Below are positions 32,770 through 45,188 of a stretch of 64,000 bases of DNA, one piece after another. Both the position numbers and the translations under genes were made by a program. The notes under the pieces are model-generated. The model made no database searches. It was given only the letters and a program-made list of their open reading frames with translations, and was not told where the DNA came from. The stretch covers positions 204,169,297-204,233,296 of the forward strand of contig OU015492.1 in the NCBI GenBank assembly GCA_907164885.2, given 5' to 3'. Position 1 is the stretch's first letter. Each line of letters begins with the position of its first letter. Source of the DNA: Dolomedes plantarius. Taxonomy: Eukaryota > Arthropoda > Arachnida > Araneae > Dolomedidae.

Positions 32770-33113
32770 GCGAGGTGGCCCAGTTAACAAAGGCAGAGCA
32801 CCAGTAAACTGAACGTCACTGGTTCGATGCCCGTCCATGACAAATCCATCACCGTGTACACTAATGGCGGCTGGTGCACGAAAAATCTATCTTGGCTGCA
32901 ATTTCCTCCGAGTTCTCAAATTTACCTCTGGAGATGCGGTGTCAAATGGTCCGGTCTCATCACTTGACTCGGTTCTAAATTACAGGACCTGCTTGTTGGG
33001 GGGTACTGCTGGCCACCTATACGGTGCCCCCTTAAATGAATGACCAGCAGTGTCTGGGTGTACATACAGGCAAATGACTAGAAACAAGTGCCTTCGCGTT
33101 TGGAAAAAAAAAC
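32770..33113 (+). mobile_element. tRNA-derived SINE, full length
   Basis: The head resembles a tRNA gene: an A-box-like TGGCCCAGTTAACAAAGG (32776-32793) and a B-box-like GGTTCGATGCC (32821-32831) with typical spacing, giving an internal RNA polymerase III promoter. The body (CTCAAATTTACCTCTGGAG, ACTCGGTTCTAAATTAC, CCTATACGGTGCCCCC) is shared by three other copies in the window. The 3' end is ACAAGTGCCTTCGC followed by poly-A near 33104. At about 340 bp it is a non-autonomous element dependent on a LINE. Confidence 0.85.
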
Positions 33114-33811
33114 TTTTGCACATATGATAAATTGTAAAAACAGATCTATTTGCAGACGAATTTGTTTTTCGTTTCCTAAAATAGCATGCAAACATCATAT
33201 ACGGACTCCAAATTATCTTTTTACATTTTGTCCAGTGAAAATAAGAATTCAGCTTACTTCGAAATTAACGCTTGACTTAATAAATGTCACTGAGCAATCC
33301 GTCGAAAACAATCCTTACAAGAAAATGAAAAAATGATGAATCGGGTAAATCGAAAAAACCGTAATTTATATCGGGAATGGAATCTTTTTCCAGTTAAATT
33401 ATGAACTGAAAATCAAAAATATATTTTTAAGTCTGTATTAATGCTGTCTTACGAGAACCTTTCTTGTCCTTGGACATGATAAATTAAATGAGTTTCTGTA
33501 ACGTTTTTAGGATGTTTAAAAGGTTAAAGAGATATAGATGTATTTTTTCTTTTATTTGTCGCGAGGAATGATTTCATGCTGAATTTTGATGACTTGAAAA
33601 TCTAAAATTCAGCAAAAGAAATGCCCTGTAAAGCATTTCTTTTTAAAAATCTTAATTATTCCTACAGTGAATATTCCGAAAAATAATCTATTTATGACAG
33701 CTTATAACTTATTATTTTACTTACTTATTATTTCCATTTATATGTTATTTATTTACTATTTAGGGAATCAGATCAACAGTTTAATAAGTTTAATATTTTA
33801 AAACATATCTG
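33114..33811. other. AT-rich spacer, nothing recognised
   Basis: No feature could be supported. Confidence 0.4.
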
Positions 33812-33904
33812 AAAGCACTCTAGAATTTTCTTAAAAGGGGTTCTTGCATTGGCTGTTAAAAGCACTCCAGAAATTTTCTTAAAAGGGGTTCTTGCATTGG
33901 CTGT
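33812..33904. repeat. 46-bp tandem duplication
   Basis: AAAGCACTCTAGAATTTTC with the following GGGGTTCTTGCATTGGCTGT is repeated at 33858 with one substitution and one indel. Confidence 0.9.
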
Positions 33905-34164
33905 TCTTACTTCTGTATTTAATTTGATATAGTGGGGAAAATATTTGACTATAGACTGACTAATGAAGCTATTGGCTTACGCAGATCATATATTTATCAA
34001 TTTCGTAATATATGGCGGATATCAAAATCTATCATCTAAAGTATAAAATTAAACAAAACATTAGAGAGGCATTTAATTTGATATACTGGATTCTGTATTT
34101 AATTTGGTATACTGGGGAAAATATTTGACTATAGGCCGATTAACGAAGCTAGTCACTCACATGG

Positions 34165-34526
34165 ACCATCTTTTCTTCTCCATTGTGGTAGACGGTTACT
34201 TGGACATTATCCTTAACGCCATATAACACCGCGGTTTTGCTGGACATTTTTCTGGGAACACCCTATAGGTGGACCAGCATTAACCCCCTATGCGCCGGTC
34301 CCATAATTTTGAACCGAGTAAAGTGACGAGACCGGAACACTTGACCCCGCACCTCCAGAGGTAAATTTGAGAACTTGGAGGACATTGCAGCCACGACTGA
34401 TTTTACGTGCACCAGCCATCATTTGTGTACACGGCGGTGGATTTTGTCAGCGACTGGCCTCGAACTTGCAACCCTCAGATCCCTGATTCAACGCCTTTGC
34501 AAACCGGGCCACTTTGCCCAAACACG
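34165..34526 (-). mobile_element. tRNA-derived SINE, minus strand
   Basis: In reverse complement it carries the A-box-like TGGCCCGGTTTGCAAAGG, a B-box-like GTTCGAGGCC, and the body CTCAAATTTACCTCTGGAGG and ACTCGGTTCAAAATTAT. The 3' section is diverged (CCTATAGGGTGTTCCC). It interrupts the tandem repeat. Confidence 0.8.
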
Positions 34527-34649
34527 TAGTACATAAATATATCTATTTCGTAATATACGGCAAATATTAAAATTAAAGTATAAAATTAAACAAAACAATT
34601 GAGAGATATTTAATTTGATATACTGGAATCTGCAAAAGAGTAGAAGCCT

Positions 34650-34862
34650 TCAAGTTCTCAAATTTACGTCTGGAGGTGAGGGGTCAAGTATTCTCGTCAC
34701 CTTACTCGGTTCTAAATTACGGGACCAGCTTGTAGGGGTAATGCTGGCCACCTATACGGTGCCCCCTTAAATGAATAGCCAGCAGTCTCGCCCTTTACTG
34801 AGAACAAATGGCGTCATAGCCAGTCTTCCGGATATTTGTAATAAATAAATAAATAAATAAAT
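34650..34862 (+). mobile_element. tRNA-derived SINE, 3' part
   Basis: Begins within the body at GTTCTCAAATTTACGTCTGG, continues through ACTCGGTTCTAAATTACGGG and CCTATACGGTGCCCCC, and ends in an (AAAT)n tail near 34840-34862. It lacks the tRNA-like head, the usual result of 5' truncation on insertion. Confidence 0.8.
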
Positions 34863-34879
34863 AAATAGAGAGGTATTTA

Positions 34880-35640
34880 ATTTTTTTTTACCTATGGCTT
34901 TATTTGGAAAATTAATCCATATTTACAGGCAACACAAACAGCAAAGAACTAAGCATTGAACAGATGCATAAAGCACAACAGTGAACAAAGTCAGATAAAA
35001 GGTGTTAAAAGTTCATAGAAAGTTCATCATATCTCTAGCGTCCCAGTATAATTTGGTAAAGTTCTCACTTTTTTGGGCTTCCGGATCAAGTCCTGGGCAT
35101 GTAAGTAAATGATCTGCATTCATATTGCCAGCCCTGCAGACCTGGCATTCACTTTTGGTTAGGATGCCAATTTGGTTTAAATGTTCTGCTAGGCAGTCGT
35201 GGCCTGTTTTAAGTCTGAAATGTGCCACTGCTTCTGTACGGGATTTATGACTATAGTCTTTCCAGCTGTCCTGGATCTCTTCCCAACTTTTCCCTTTAGA
35301 TAGCAAGTTCTGCTCTGTCTTAAGTTTTAAAGAGATTTTGTTGTAGATGTTTTTCTTTATTGAGCCTGTAGAGATTGGATGAGTTATCTGTTGTTCGAGG
35401 GTTCACTTCTTTGCTAACAAGTCGGCTCTTTCGTTACCTTCAATGCCAACGTGCGGTGGGATTCATTGAAACACTATCCCTTTATTATTGCTTTCAAGGA
35501 GTTTAATATTTTGTTTTATTTGGGAGATACCAGGCAATTCAGTGCGACATTTCTTCGTAACAGCCTGTATTGCAGCCATTGAGTCCACTAAAATTACAGC
35601 TTTAGTAAATAGGTTGGAATTCAATTTTGATTTAATTTGA
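34880..35640 (-). mobile_element. I/Jockey-type LINE, 5'-truncated
   Basis: This 3' fragment of a non-LTR retrotransposon lies on the minus strand. It contains the RNase H region and C-terminus, then a short 3' UTR with AATAAA and a terminal A-run (TTTTTTTT at 34880-34887 on the plus strand). It interrupts the tandem repeat, whose unit resumes at 35640. Confidence 0.8.
35013..35630 (-). pseudogene. LINE RNase H and C-terminal relic
   Basis: This is the RNase H domain of a LINE ORF2, degrading RNA in RNA-DNA hybrids during reverse transcription. Seen on the minus strand: AVILVDSMAAIQAV with a catalytic Asp, then IPPHVGIEGNERADLLAK with the HVG...ERAD motif; the Trp normally before it is replaced by a TGA stop near 35460. 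The tail is open from 35306: FRLKTGHDCLAEHLNQIGIL, CQVCRAGNMNADHLLTCPG, ending DARDMMNFL. The C-x2-C...H...C cluster is usual in arthropod I/Jockey-like LINEs. RT and endonuclease are missing. Confidence 0.82.
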
Positions 35641-35820
35641 TATACTAGATTCTGTATTTAGTTTGATATACTGGGGAAAATATTTGACTATAGACTGATT
35701 AATGAAGCTTGTGACTTACGCCGAACATAAATTTATCAATTTCGTAATATATGTCAGGCATTAAAATCAATCATCCAAGGTATAAAATTAAGCAGAACAA
35801 TAGAGTGGCACTTTCATACC

Positions 35821-36829
35821 ACTAAAGTTGACATTCATTAGAAAAAAAAAACTCGATTGTTAGGGTAAGAAGAGAAGTTTATTATTGAATATTAAAAACA
35901 ACACTTTTGATAGTCATTGAAGATTACGGAAAGATGTTTTTGTAAAAATTTATCAGCTAATGTTTAAAGTTTTAATAGTTTGAAAGAAGATTTTGTTTTG
36001 GCAGTATCTAATGAGAAAAGTCTAACGGGTGTGAATCGAGTCTAAGTTATAAATTTCTAGTACTTTATTTGACAACTTTTATATCTTAAAATGTTACTTG
36101 AAAAAGAAAAACAACTCTATTTATATAGTTCATAAAATTGTTTGCTAATATCTTTTACTATATTGTTGTAGTAATAGTGAGGGTTTCTAAATTAATAATC
36201 TTTTGAGAAATCAGACCAAAACATGTAGTCTGATTCTTCATCAACCGAATAGCTCAAGTAATTGTTTATATGACCTATATAGGTCAAGTAATTGTTTTTC
36301 TCCCAATGCGGCAGACACTTGACTCTACAAGACATTCTTCCCATCAACATCGCGAGATCTGATTGGCTACTTTATTATGGAAGCGATATTTAGGTGAGCC
36401 AATATTGCAACAAGCAAACATCCAATGTTTACTCGGGATTTAAACCCAAGCTCATTGCTAACTACTGTAACACGTGGGCGGCTAATTCAAGTAAGCAATA
36501 ACAGGAATGATAATATTTACGTATACGGGATGTAAAGTGGTTGACCTCTTCGCAGTGCAACCTAGGTTACGCAAAATCTACCATAGCTTAGCCGCCTCCA
36601 GCTGTTGATTGCCGAAATTAAATAGGCATTCTGTTCTTTGCTGTCAATCAACTCTAAGCTTCAAGTTGTGAGACGGAATGCAGTTTTATCTCAGGATAAG
36701 CAAACTCAGTTTTCGATCTCTTTAACTGAACGTCCGATTAATGTCTTTGTTATAGTTGAAGCAAATGTTACAATTGAAAGTCTTAATATGTTTTCTATCC
36801 CGTTTCTTATCTAGGCTGCATTGTTAGTT
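35821..36829. other. Spacer, possible SINE remnant
   Basis: No gene was recognised. GGGATTTAAACCCAAGCTC near 36435 looks like a reverse-complement B box followed by a tRNA-like anticodon arm, so a very old minus-strand SINE may lie at about 36400-36480. Weak. Confidence 0.3.
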
Positions 36830-37890
36830 ATCCTGCCGGCACTAATTCGATAAGGTCCATGAAAAAGCTAAAGCTAGACTACCGATTTTACAAAGATTAG
36901 CTGGAAGTAAATGGGGATGTAACAGAACAACCTCAGAAGCTACTTATATATTTTACATTACACCTGTGTTTGCTTACTAAAATGGAATTTTGATTTCTCC
37001 TGCTGAAAACATTATTGATCAACTAGAAATGCTAGAAAATCAAGCTTTGCGTCTAATTACATGACCTGTATAAACTAATCCAGGCTTTCCATTGCAACTC
37101 TTGACTAAACAGTGATACTGTGAAGCATAAGGTTGGGAAAAATAGCTACTGTTTTATTGCAAAAGCTCATCAAACTCCCAAATGATAAATTTTGGAGAAA
37201 ATTTAATTTTAACAAAAGAAAATATCAAAAACCAAATCCGACTTTCTGCAATACAATTACCATTTTTCTCAAGAAATAAAGTTGATGAAAGATATTGCTC
37301 TTCCATGCTTTGTCTATCCAATTGACTTTACTGAAGTTTTAATAAATTCCGATCTCGGCATTTGTATTAACAAAAGAATGACCTCCTGAATGAAAGAATC
37401 TTGACTTTTGAAGTGTTGTAAACCCGTTTTCCTCAAGATAATTGGGAACATAAATATTCCGATGGTTCAATGATTTGCAGAGCTAATGGAGATAGAGCAG
37501 GAATTTATAGCAGTCTGTTCTCTTTTTTTATTTGTCTGTGGGTAATAACAGCTCCTCATTTGACGACGAAATAGAAGCTATTTATGTACAATAAAACTAA
37601 ATTCTTTCACGAAGTAATTCTTTTGAGATGGCTATAATTCTATCTTGCTCTTTATACAATCGTTAGTAACACCCAAAACAAGTATCCTTGATGTCGATAT
37701 CTTCTCAGAAAACTAATCAGGTATCCCGTTTTACAGTGGGTATCTGCCCATTGCGGAGCGTTTAACTACGATAAAGCTGATTACCTTGCAAATAAAGGTA
37801 CCGTTGTTATTAAAAAGCTTAAACAACCAATGACTTTTATAATGGGTTTCGTTGGAGATGGGAGCTAGGAGTAAGGTCATGTGACCAAAT
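36830..37890 (+). pseudogene. LINE ORF2 relic: RT end and RNase H
   Basis: This is a heavily decayed plus-strand non-LTR retrotransposon. The end of the reverse transcriptase is recognisable by LAGSKWGCNRTTSEATYIF, a spider LINE-like connection region, and LEMLENQALRLIT. After frame changes RNase H appears: YSDGSMICRANGDRAGIYSS (first Asp), FDDEIEAIYV (Glu), and in another frame LQWVSAHCGAFNYDKADYLA near 37736 with the HCG...ADYLA motif. Many stops and frameshifts show it has been inactive for a long time. The 5' domains and the polymerase motif were not found. Confidence 0.72.
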
Positions 37891-39740
37891 ATAATAATTT
37901 ATGGATTATTAGTGATCGTATATCATGTTGGTCACAGTAGTTAATTTGGAGTGTATTGCCAAACTATTAGTTAACTCATTACTATCTGTTTGACCAACCA
38001 ACAGAAAACATTTAGTATCATGTGTTGTGTTTGTAGAAACCACAGATTATCTGATTGCTTAATAACAGATGAATTTATTGAAAGTTCACACATACATATA
38101 TAATTCATAATTGTAACTTCTAGTATTTACTTAATAATTACTGTTATGTATACATCAATCATACATATATTATATTCCTATCGATTACTTATGTAAGATA
38201 TGAGGTCCCTAGAATCATTTTAAATATATTCATTTGATTCAATATCATATATTATACTCATAGCAAAACTGACCTTAGGATGAGAGGCACGCTACATACA
38301 CATTCATTAGGGATCAATAAAAGACTGCACAATACCTTCGCTGATGGATCTTTTAACATCCCACTCTGCTAACGTCGCTGGGCCTGAGGTGATTCCTTCC
38401 AAATCTGCATACTAGATCAAAATACGGTCTGTCATCGGTGGGTGTTCCTCGAGCTATTATGGGGTCAGTCGATCGGTCCTTGGGGAGTGAGTGTTGCTGT
38501 CCTTTCATTCAATTGTCCGTTCGGCTTCATTCACTGGAGTTCTGCTCGCCGGGAGTTGATTACCAGGGCTGTCTGCTCTTTCGGGATTGCGATCATGAAA
38601 CAGGCTAAATCCTTCTTTTACTCAGACGCAGGAATTATGTAGTTGATTCCTTCTTATCTAATTGTGAGGTGTCATCATCGTCTCCTTTTATTCTATCTGC
38701 CACTACTCATTTGGCTATCACTCTAAGTCCTGCAGCTATCTCTCTCTGCATAACGTGTCGCTCGTACTCTAAAAATACCTCTGCTCCTTCGTCAGTCTAT
38801 ACATCTCTATATCGGAGCGCAAAGTGTCTATCCCTTTTCTTTTCGAGTCTAAATTTTCGCCCTTGCTTCCAAAATACCGCCTTCTTCTTCAATTGGTCGA
38901 CCACTATTTTTACTTCTCTTCTATTGGATTATTCGTTTCTGCCATATATCTTACTCTCCACCCTGTCGTAGGTGTGGCATTTTATGTCATTAACACACTA
39001 TTCCCACGGCCATTTTCCATATTGTACATATGTTCCACATTTCCTTTTTTCTTAGCCTAATCGCCCCAACATATCGTTCCTCTTCGTTAACCTACCTTTT
39101 TTTACTTAACTTCTTATCTGTTCACATCTGCCATTTCTCTTTGCGGTGCGTCTTTAACCCGTAAATGCCTAAGTAGCCTTCTCTTTAGAATTCGGCTAAA
39201 TCTATCGTTTATTTATTTCCTGCCTTCATCAATTCTTGTCGCGGTCTTCTGCCGTACTCATTTTTCAATTCCGCTTTGCTATTCTCCCGCTTTCTTCTTT
39301 ATCCCATCTCTTAATCTGTTTTCAAATGTAGCGGGAATTTACCCGGTGACAACTTTTTGCACTGATAAATTTGTAGAAGCTAATTATTTTAGAACTAACA
39401 GAAAACAAGAGTTGACCGTTGCTGATAAAAGCGACATTTAGGAGTGTTTCCTTGCGCCAAATTCCAGCATTCCGGATGAACCAAGACGTGCAGCAATTGC
39501 TGAGTTTCGTTTAATGGAAGCCCACGTTTGTCTCAGTGTCCAACTCTACCTATTTAATCTTGTTAATTCTCCCTGTTGTAACTTGTGTGACTTCGGTCAT
39601 CTTATAACAGCAGTTCATATGGACAAGCGCATTGCAAATTTAGAATTTAATATCAAGACTAAGAAATATTGGGAGACTCACAAGTCAATGGCGTAATGTC
39701 AAAAGAAAGACATTTTAAAAAATAAAGTAAAAAATTATGT
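37891..39740. other. Unclassified, with pyrimidine-rich tract
   Basis: From about 38640 to 39330 the plus strand is strongly pyrimidine-biased (T and C with runs such as CCTTTTCTTTTCGAG), unlike its surroundings. The minus strand there reads in part EYERHVMQREIAAGLRVIAK, which looks protein-like but is flanked by stops. The frames at 38442-39060 on the plus strand are probably by-products of composition. No function is proposed. Confidence 0.35.
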
Positions 39741-39793
39741 ATACATACATATCTACATACATACATATATATATATATGTGTGTGTGTGTGTG

Positions 39794-39840
<47 letters not shown>

Positions 39841-39862
39841 TTATTCATTTATTTATTCATTA
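39741..39862. repeat. Microsatellite cluster
   Basis: TATG/CATA repeats, then (TG)n, (TA)n and TTTA-type repeats. Confidence 0.9.
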
Positions 39863-40851
39863 TGTATGTGTATGTGCATGTAAGAGTAGTAATTGTTTTC
39901 CTCCAGGACGGTAACTGAGGCAAGAATTTTAGTTAAGGTTCCAGCGGGGGATTCCATAATGTAGTTATGAATAGTAAATGTGAATGGGCAAATATCCTTA
40001 GGATAGGTGCTTGAAATATTTAAAAAAGATGGTGAGAGAAAAGCTGCTTAAAAAGAATTTGAAGAAATACGATTGGACTTGAAAAATTTGTTATATTTGC
40101 CCCATGGAAAAAAAAAGAAATGTATACCTCACATATACGTAGCCAAAATTTATTTAAGTGTCTCTGAAAATATATTTTTGTTAAAATATGACAAGATAAC
40201 GCTATGCTGTCGCTGACAGAGTAAAAGTAAATGACGGTTTTTTGAGGCTTCGAGGGGGGATATTTTAGAATTTACTGAGTTTTAGAGGATAAATAGGAAT
40301 TAAAGTCTGAATTCTCCATTTCTTATAGTTTAAAGGATTTTATATAGTTTACTCTAGCACTCGAGCATTTTTCTTAATTTTTCGTTAGATACGCTATCTT
40401 AAATCATCAAAATATTATGTGTTGTTAAGATCGTAACAGGGTAGGAATCACTGGTTATAAAATTTTTAACTATTTGTAGAAGTATAATATTATGATGTGG
40501 GGAGAACATTTATTATACTTTTAGTTTATAATCAGTTTTATTTACTTTTCCTTTCCTGGCGAATATTTTACCAACCACTTCCGCAACGTCTTACACATAC
40601 ATCCCCTGGACGTTTTAATTAAAATTTGTAAGATATACGAATGCAAAAGAATTGGTGTCGTAAAAAAAAGATGCCACTGCCGAAAATCAGATTTACCGAT
40701 GCCATTTTTTTACTGAGATTGTTCTGGTATATGATACAGCCAGGATCTTTTTACAGATTCGAGGTTAAAAGACACTTGTTGGAATTCCATTCCAAGCATA
40801 CAATGTGTAAGGTATACACAAGATTCGATTCACAAGAATCGAACTTTTGAG
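39863..40851. other. AT-rich spacer, nothing recognised
   Basis: No feature could be supported. The frame at 40641-40850 has no motif. Confidence 0.4.
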
Positions 40852-41230
40852 TGAATGAATTAAAGAAGCTGCTTGAGATATGCTAATTTCGGCATACGCG
40901 CTTGGTATAAATACCAAGCAGCTTGATTAATACAGAGGTTAAAGAAGGTTTTGTTAAGGTTGATAGATAAGCGAGTTAAGGGAGCTACGAGGAAAGCAGC
41001 TCCAGGTGCTATCCTGCGCTAGTGCTTAGGGGGCCCAAAGTTTACGTGGCAGTACTGCTGGTTTGACTCTCTGCTGGTTTGTGAGTATTTGCAAGGTGTA
41101 TTTTTATTGAATGTTAATATATATTCCGTACAAGTAGTACGTATGCTTATTGCTGTAAAAGCAAATTCTATATGTGCAACGAATTCAATAAACATTGTTT
41201 CATGTATAAACTGTGTTTGTATCAAATTCA
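40852..41230 (+). mobile_element. Possible solo LTR
   Basis: The segment begins TGAATGAATT and ends AAATTCA, so it has short TG...CA inverted termini. It contains a TATA-like TATAAATA within the perfect palindrome GCTTGGTATAAATACCAAGC (40900-40919) and AATAAA near 41187, in the order and spacing of an LTR promoter and polyadenylation signal. Target duplications are not exact (TTTGAG versus TTTAGA), so the call is tentative. Confidence 0.4.
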
Positions 41231-41986
41231 TTTAGAGTGCCACTTTAAATTATATACACACAAGTCTGGGTAGAAGTGAGCTACACTCTAAAAATGTTTA
41301 GAAACTGTACTTTTAAGTATAAAAATCCCAAGGAAAATATAATTTTATGCACCCTTATTTTTCAGTTACGACAAATTTTTTTGTCTGTTTCTTTTTTTTT
41401 TTCTCAGCCGGAGTAAAATGTGGCGAGAAAAGAGTGTTGTAAACAAATTACGAACGAGTGAAGATTCAACCGCACATTCATTAAGTTTTTTTCCTAAACA
41501 GCTGTTTTCCAATGGAATTGTTTTCATAACAATTTTTTAACTGTCTAGTTACACTCTGATGGCATTGTCCTTTCAGTTGTGATTGTATATTCGTCTCCTG
41601 ACGCTAAGCATAAAATTCACTAAATAGAATCATCCAGGTGATGTGAGATTTTTGCTTCATTATTTCCTTAACTGGGCTCTAAAGGAATAACATGCAACAG
41701 AATAATATAAATACTGTCAAGCCTTTTTTTTTTGCTTGTAGATTAAAATTAGAGAATCTATCTTACGTAAAACGTAGATAGTGGACCATCGTGGACATAC
41801 GATGATTGGCTGACGTCATAGTCGGAACTCACGAGAGTGAAGAAATTTTTAAACAATTGCTCAGTGAACGATCGGAGGTCTGGCGAGTTGCCGTAGGCTA
41901 TTCCACTTATGGATAGTTGTACTTCGATTTCATGCTTAAATGTAAACAATTTTTTCCCTGTGTGTTGCTAACCTTTTCCTTACAAG
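41231..41986. other. Spacer, nothing recognised
   Basis: No feature could be supported. Confidence 0.4.

Positions 41987-43256
<1,270 letters not shown>

Positions 43257-43309
<53 letters not shown>
43257..43309. repeat. (TA)n microsatellite
   Basis: Pure TA immediately left of the palindromic mariner derivative. Confidence 0.95.
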
Positions 43310-43310
<1 letters not shown>

Positions 43311-43311
43311 G

Positions 43312-44098
43312 AGGGTCATTTTTTAATTAAGAACCGTTTTGTAATGGAGTAAGAGAAACTTAAGTTATGAAAGTAAATTGTATCACAAACTAAAATATGA
43401 ACATTTTTTCACTTTTCAACATAGTCACCATTAACATTTAAGCATTTGTCAAGTCGTGTCACCAGCTTTTGGATCCCATCATCAAAGAACTCTTCGCCAG
43501 ACCATTGAACCAGTTAGTAACAGTTTCTTTAAATATGTAATATTTTTCCAAGTGCTTTCCACCAAAAATTCCTTAAGTTTTGGAAACAGATGAGAGTCTG
43601 ATGGTGCTAAGTCAGGGCTCTATGGTGGATGATCCAGTAATTCCCAATGAAAATTGTTCAGTTACGTTTTTGTTCTTGTCGGAACGTAAGGCCGAGCTTT
43701 GTCGTGAAACAGAACAACGCCACTAGAGAGCAGTCCCCGCCTTCGATTTTGACAATTTTCATTGGGAACTACTGGCTCAGCCTCCATACAGCTCTGACGT
43801 AGCACCATCAGACTCTCATCTGTTTCTAAAACTTTATAAATTTCTTGGTGGCAAGCGCTTGGAAAATGATGGCATGTTGATAGAAACTGTAACTAACTGG
43901 TTTAACGGTCAGGCGGAGAGATCTTTGATGATGGGATCCAAAAGTTGGTGGCACGACTTGACAAATGTTTAAATGTTAATGGTGACTATGTTTAAAAGTG
44001 AAATAAAGTTCATATTTTAGTTTGTGATACAATTTACGATCATAACTTAAGTTTCTCTTATTCCATTACAAAACGGTTCTTACTTAAAAAATGACCTT

Positions 44099-44103
<5 letters not shown>
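43312..44103. mobile_element. Palindromic mariner derivative
   Basis: Left arm (43312 to about 43740, minus orientation) and right arm (about 43748-44103, plus orientation) are inverted copies of the 3' end of one mariner element. The outer tips are GAGGGTCATTTTTTAATTAAG on the left and GAAGGTCATTTTTTAAGTAAG on the right complement. Each arm encodes the mariner C-terminus: SPDLAPSDSHLFPKLKEFL in the left arm and SSDVAPSDSHLFLKL in the right. The left arm also retains FHDKARPYV with the second catalytic Asp. The 5' halves are missing. Both tips abut (TA)n arrays. It looks like an aberrant product of transposition or repair that became a mobile foldback. Confidence 0.82.
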
Positions 44104-44311
<208 letters not shown>

Positions 44312-44312
<1 letters not shown>

Positions 44313-44412
44313 AACCCCTTAACGGCCGTTCTTACAAAAGGGGTATGAAATTTCCCGTTCTAAGGAGGGAATCAGAAAAATGGACCCCGTAAGATTAAGG
44401 TTAAAACATGAC
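44312..44412 (-). repeat. Dispersed repeat fragment next to (TA)n, copy 2
   Basis: Inverted partner of 17405-17505, including CCGTTCTTACAAAAGGGG and GAAATTTCCCG. It adjoins the (TA)n array exactly as the other copy does. Confidence 0.7.
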
Positions 44413-45042
44413 TAATCATTGAATCTCCCTCATTGTCCCTATGCCATAAAACGAATCCAAGTGCAATAGGCATGACATTCAAGCATTTGTTTTGCTAATA
44501 TAATTATTGTTTCATTTTTTTAAAAACTTCTTACATTATTAGATGTCAGTAGCCTCTATAAGCCTTAATTGTAAACAAAGTCCCAAAATTTTAACTGCTA
44601 AAGGATCTAATTTTTTACTCAGTAAATAAGAAAAAATTGGCTTTCTTTAACAGGACATTCTTTCAAAACCATCTAAATACAGATTAGTTTTTTAACTAAA
44701 ATTTTCCTAGAAAAGTAATATTTTACCGAGAAAATTTAATTTTTTCCTATAAATAGAGTTTCTTAAAACCTTTTCAAAGTAAAATATAATTGAATTCTTT
44801 CTGAAGCGACGCTAAGTCATAAAATCTGTATCGCATGTAACTACACCACAAGGTCTGAAAAAAATTTCAAATAGTATATGAACTTCCATTTCAAATGAAT
44901 TGATTTGCTTGCATATGGACTTACATTCAAATTTATATGCCTGAATATAAAATAAGCATAAAAAAGAACATTGTATATGTTAATAGAGGAGATATAGAGA
45001 TGTTCTAAATCAAATTTGAGTTTCTACAAACAACAGTAGGAA
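44413..45042. other. AT-rich spacer, nothing recognised
   Basis: No feature could be supported. Confidence 0.4.
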
Positions 45043-45188
45043 TACAGAATGTCGTTCGCACTTTATGGAAACGATTTTGTAATTTATTTTTGACGTTTGC
45101 ATTTTGAGATAAAAATTTGGCAACATCAGAATTATCGTCTACTACTGTTTTGTTTTTATTGGAATGTAAAATAAAAGATTTTTTTTAA

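Larger units (their letters stand above)
33905..35820. repeat. Interrupted tandem repeat, about 180-bp units
   Basis: Each unit contains TAATTTGATATACTGG, GGGGAAAATATTTGACTATA, ATTTATCAATTTCGTAATAT and AGTATAAAATTAAACAAAAC. Pieces lie at about 33905-34160, 34527-34640, 34865-34885 and 35640-35820. Between them sit a minus-strand SINE, a plus-strand SINE and a LINE tail. The pieces fit together in order, so a short tandem array was split by later insertions. Confidence 0.82.

Noticed and set aside
32770..32840. Functional tRNA gene
   Set aside because: A and B box-like motifs exist, but I see no acceptor-stem pairing and the sequence continues into a repeated SINE body shared by other copies.
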